This document shows, piece after piece, positions 61,542 through 64,000 of a stretch of 64,000 nt of DNA. The position numbers and the translations under genes are program-made. The notes below the pieces were generated by a model. The model was not told where the DNA came from. It worked only from the letters and a program-made list of their open reading frames with translations, and made no database searches. This stretch comes from Cellulophaga lytica DSM 7489. Its GTDB lineage: Bacteria > Bacteroidota > Bacteroidia > Flavobacteriales > Flavobacteriaceae. The DNA lies in assembly GCF_000190595.1 (NCBI RefSeq), contig NC_015167.1, positions 3,642,501 to 3,706,500 of the forward strand. Reading direction: 5' to 3'. Position 1 is the first letter of the stretch; every line of letters starts with the position of its first letter.

Positions 61542-63632
61542 TTATATTCTTACTAATTTATATTGCCAAAAAACACCAGAACCAGCTTCTACGTAAACAG
61601 ACATTGTATTTGCGTCTATAAAAGAAACTGTATAGGTAATTTCACTAGGCACAGCTACATTAGGTAATTCTCCTTGGTTATTAGCCTTTGCTAAACCAAT
61701 ATAAGCACCTGTGCCACTTATTGTTACAGTGCCCAATGCTGCATCATAATTGTACGTAGCAGTTGCAGAACCATCATGCGGAGCTACTGGAGCACCACAA
61801 GCATCAGAACCGCCTTGCCAGCCTTCAATCCAAGACTCAGACCCTAAATTATTTGTAAAAGAACCATCAGATCCAAATACATACGTATCATCATAATAAC
61901 AAGCTCTAAGAGCTACACAGTCTGCATCACAATTAAACCAACTAATATCTCCAGGAGATGGTCCAACACCTAAAGAACCTGCCTCTTCTGCTAATTTCCA
62001 GGTACCTGCTATTGGAGAAACAACAGCACCGTCTCTTACTAGTTTATACTGCCAAAAAACGCCAGAACCTGCTTCTACGTATACAGAAATAGTGTTAGCA
62101 TCTAAAAATGAAACATTATAGGTTATAGAACTTGGTACTGCAACGTTTGGTAATTCTCCTTGGTTATTGGCTTTTGCTAAACCAATATAGGCGCCTGTAC
62201 CATTTACGGTAACTGTACCTGCTGCTTCATTATACGTATATGTTGCTGTAGAAGAACCATCATGCGGAGCTACTGGAGCACCACAAGCATCAGAACCGCC
62301 TTGCCAGCCTTCAATCCAAGACTCAGACCCTAAATTATTTGTAAAAGAACCATCAGATCCAAATACATACGTATCATCATAATAACAAGCTCTAAGAGCT
62401 ACACAGTCTGCATCACAATTAAACCAACTAATATCTCCTGGAGACGGTCCAACTCCTAAAGAACCTGCCTCTTCTGCAAGTCTCCAAGTACCTACTAAGC
62501 CTGTTGGTATGTTAGATGGTGCTTTGTAGAAGTATATGTTATCTATAAACACTGTACCTTCTGCCCACGGTGTACCTACAAATTTTAACTGAAAAATTTC
62601 TGAAACGGTTAAACCTTGATCTGTATAGTCTGACAAAGGAATATCTATAGTTGTCCACTCACCTGCAGATAAACTAGATGCTACAGGAGCTTCTGTAACT
62701 ACACCAGACGCATTGTTAATTAATGATATTTCTAAATTTGTTGCATCACCAGATGTCCAAACATCTAAATGTAAATATTCCATTTGTGAAACATCTATAG
62801 AAGTACCATCTGCTAAAGCAATACCTTGGTAACTTAAATTAATGTACTGTAACATTGTATCACCGTTAAGATCAAACTCTGTCCATCCGCTACCTTGACC
62901 ACCTTGTCCCCAATCTGGAAAATAGTTTGTACCAGCAACATCATCATAAGCAGCACTGTAGATAGATATAACATCCTCTGGGTTTCTGCTTGGTGGTGTA
63001 TCAGCAGAACTAAGTGGTTGTACAATTGCAGTAACCACAAACTCTTCTTCATAATCTGTAGTTGCTATTGCAGCACTCATTGCAACAACTTTTATGGTGT
63101 AAGTACCTGCTTCTTGATAGGTATAAGAAATTGATTCTCCTATAGCGGCTTCTACAGGTTCTTCTGCTTCTGTTTCACCAAAATATACTTTATATGACAA
63201 TGCAAAATCTGCATTAGCAGTTACATTTACTTGTTTAGATACTGCTTCATCATTTGCTATAGTTACAACTAAATTTTCTGGTGACTTAAATGAAACTTCT
63301 ATAGTTTGGGTTACTGTTGTTTTTTTACCATTTAACCCAACAGCAGTAATAGCAACTTCATAACTACCTTCTGCATATGTATGTGCCACAGTACTACCTG
63401 GTTTAATAGCTTCAGAAACTTCTGAGCCATCTCCAAAATCTACCGTATAACTTGTAGCTCCTTCTGCAATAGGCGTAATGTTTACAACACCTGTATTGTC
63501 TTGTGTTACGCTCACTTTTGCAGACACATTAGTTGGGGCTGCAATACTATTTACGTAATCTGTATTATCATCTTCTGAACAGCTTATAAAAAATAAGCTA
63601 AAAAGAAGCAATGTATATTTAAATATCTTCAT
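61542..63632 (-). CDS. Surface glycan-binding lipoprotein with PKD domains and a duplicated C-terminal module
   Basis: 696 residues. Lipobox LFFISC. Two PKD-like domains (about 35-118 and 120-205; YTVDFGDGSE), a galactose-binding-like beta-sandwich (about 210-375; LHLDVWTSGD, GTVFIDNIYFYK), and then two consecutive modules of about 160 residues beginning GTWRLAEEAGSLGVGPSPGD and GTWKLAEEAGSLGVGPSPGD, each with a Cys-rich FNCDADCVALRACYYDD. No catalytic motif. Located between susD and the GH16 gene, so a SusE/F-type binding protein for laminarin is likely. Confidence 0.82.
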   Translation of the reverse strand: MKIFKYTLLLFSLFFISCSEDDNTDYVNSIAAPTNVSAKVSVTQDNTGVVNITPIAEGATSYTVDFGDGSEVSEAIKPGSTVAHTYAEGSYEVAITAVGLNGKKTTVTQTIEVSFKSPENLVVTIANDEAVSKQVNVTANADFALSYKVYFGETEAEEPVEAAIGESISYTYQEAGTYTIKVVAMSAAIATTDYEEEFVVTAIVQPLSSADTPPSRNPEDVISIYSAAYDDVAGTNYFPDWGQGGQGSGWTEFDLNGDTMLQYINLSYQGIALADGTSIDVSQMEYLHLDVWTSGDATNLEISLINNASGVVTEAPVASSLSAGEWTTIDIPLSDYTDQGLTVSEIFQLKFVGTPWAEGTVFIDNIYFYKAPSNIPTGLVGTWRLAEEAGSLGVGPSPGDISWFNCDADCVALRACYYDDTYVFGSDGSFTNNLGSESWIEGWQGGSDACGAPVAPHDGSSTATYTYNEAAGTVTVNGTGAYIGLAKANNQGELPNVAVPSSITYNVSFLDANTISVYVEAGSGVFWQYKLVRDGAVVSPIAGTWKLAEEAGSLGVGPSPGDISWFNCDADCVALRACYYDDTYVFGSDGSFTNNLGSESWIEGWQGGSDACGAPVAPHDGSATATYNYDAALGTVTISGTGAYIGLAKANNQGELPNVAVPSEITYTVSFIDANTMSVYVEAGSGVFWQYKLVRI
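61767..61952 (-). repeat. 186-bp exact duplication (copy 1; copy 2 at 62253-62438)
   Basis: The two copies are identical over 186 bp at an offset of 486 bp within the glycan-binding protein gene, while the rest of the duplicated modules differs at many positions. Points to recent gene conversion or strong constraint on the Cys-rich core. Confidence 0.85.
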
Positions 63633-63643
63633 AGTTATGGTTT

Positions 63644-64000
63644 TTAATAATTAGGGTTTTGCTGCCAATTACCATTAGAAAACTGTATTTCTTCAATAGG
63701 AATTGGAAAGGTTTCATTTTTACCTGCTGTAAAACCATCAATTTCTTGTGCTGCTTTACCGGTTCTAACCAAATCAAAAAAACGATGACCTTCTCCTACA
63801 AACTCTACTCTTCTTTCATTTGCAATTGCATCTGTTAACGCTACACCAGTAGCTGTAACGTCATTTGGTGCTCCAAAAGCTCTTTCTCTAACTCTGTTTA
63901 AATAAGTTTGTGCTTTGGCATCACTAATTTCTCCTCTATTATAGGCCTCTGCCGCCATTAATAAAACATCTGCAAAACGTATTGCTCTGTAATTATTAGG
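63644..64000 (-). CDS. susD: SusD/RagB-family nutrient-binding lipoprotein, 3' part only
   Basis: C-terminal about 118 residues; the frame is open through the right edge of the window. It has the typical SusD end: AIRFADVLLMAAEAYNRG, TYLNRVRERAFG, NERRVEFVGEGHRFFDLVRTG and final IPIEEIQFSNGNWQQNPNY. SusD proteins bind glycans at the cell surface with a SusC TonB-dependent channel, which is expected just outside the window. It heads the locus with the binding protein, GH16 and GH3 genes that follow. Confidence 0.92.
   Translation of the reverse strand, partial: PNNYRAIRFADVLLMAAEAYNRGEISDAKAQTYLNRVRERAFGAPNDVTATGVALTDAIANERRVEFVGEGHRFFDLVRTGKAAQEIDGFTAGKNETFPIPIEEIQFSNGNWQQNPNY

Overview
The window is low-GC, densely coded DNA from a member of the Bacteroidota, most probably a marine-type Flavobacteriaceae. 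Support for this comes from the gliding genes gldF and gldG, the -7 promoter boxes of the TAnnTTTG type, the CzcA-CzcC fusion pump, the dipeptidyl peptidase IV and a SusD-type glycan locus. I cannot name a genus.

Layout. 1-13654 is core chromosome: a histidine kinase and response regulator pair, purC, phoH, a SAM hydrolase, gldFG, dnaN, a DUF4870 protein, DPP IV and mnmE. 13655-44378 is foreign. It consists of two integrated elements in tandem, both in the 3' end of mnmE. The mnmE-end core tgtattgggaagtaa recurs at 13640-13654, 34899-34913 and 44364-44378. The outer two copies agree over 26 bp. 44379-64000 is chromosome again: a LytSR-type pair, a lipoprotein nitroreductase, a ferric-reductase-like protein, a zinc-type lipoprotein, a MORN protein, a Dus enzyme, several unknown genes and the end of a laminarin-type utilisation locus (SusD, glycan-binding protein, GH16, GH3).

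Element A (13655-34913) starts with an excisionase-like gene and an intact tyrosine recombinase. These are followed by two small HTH genes and a primase/helicase pair (BT4734/VirE-N and PriCT-2/DUF3987). No relaxase or conjugation gene is visible. Its cargo is (i) a compact operon of an XRE regulator, a HEPN (ApeA-like) RNase and a catalytically dead but guide-binding-competent prokaryotic Argonaute, and (ii) a zinc/cadmium/cobalt resistance operon (CzcA-CzcC fusion, CzcB, Fur-type regulator, DUF3703, ZntA-like ATPase). The HEPN-Argonaute pair is the most interesting system in the window.

Element B (34914-44378) has the same left-end design, but its integrase is truncated and joined to a remnant of a type I methyltransferase gene. 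It carries an AbiE toxin-antitoxin pair behind a long palindromic operator, and a complete gene set for turning trans-4-hydroxy-L-proline into 2-oxoglutarate under an AraC regulator. In both elements the excisionase-like gene is preceded by a row of repeats with an exact 10-bp period, but the repeat sequence differs between the two.
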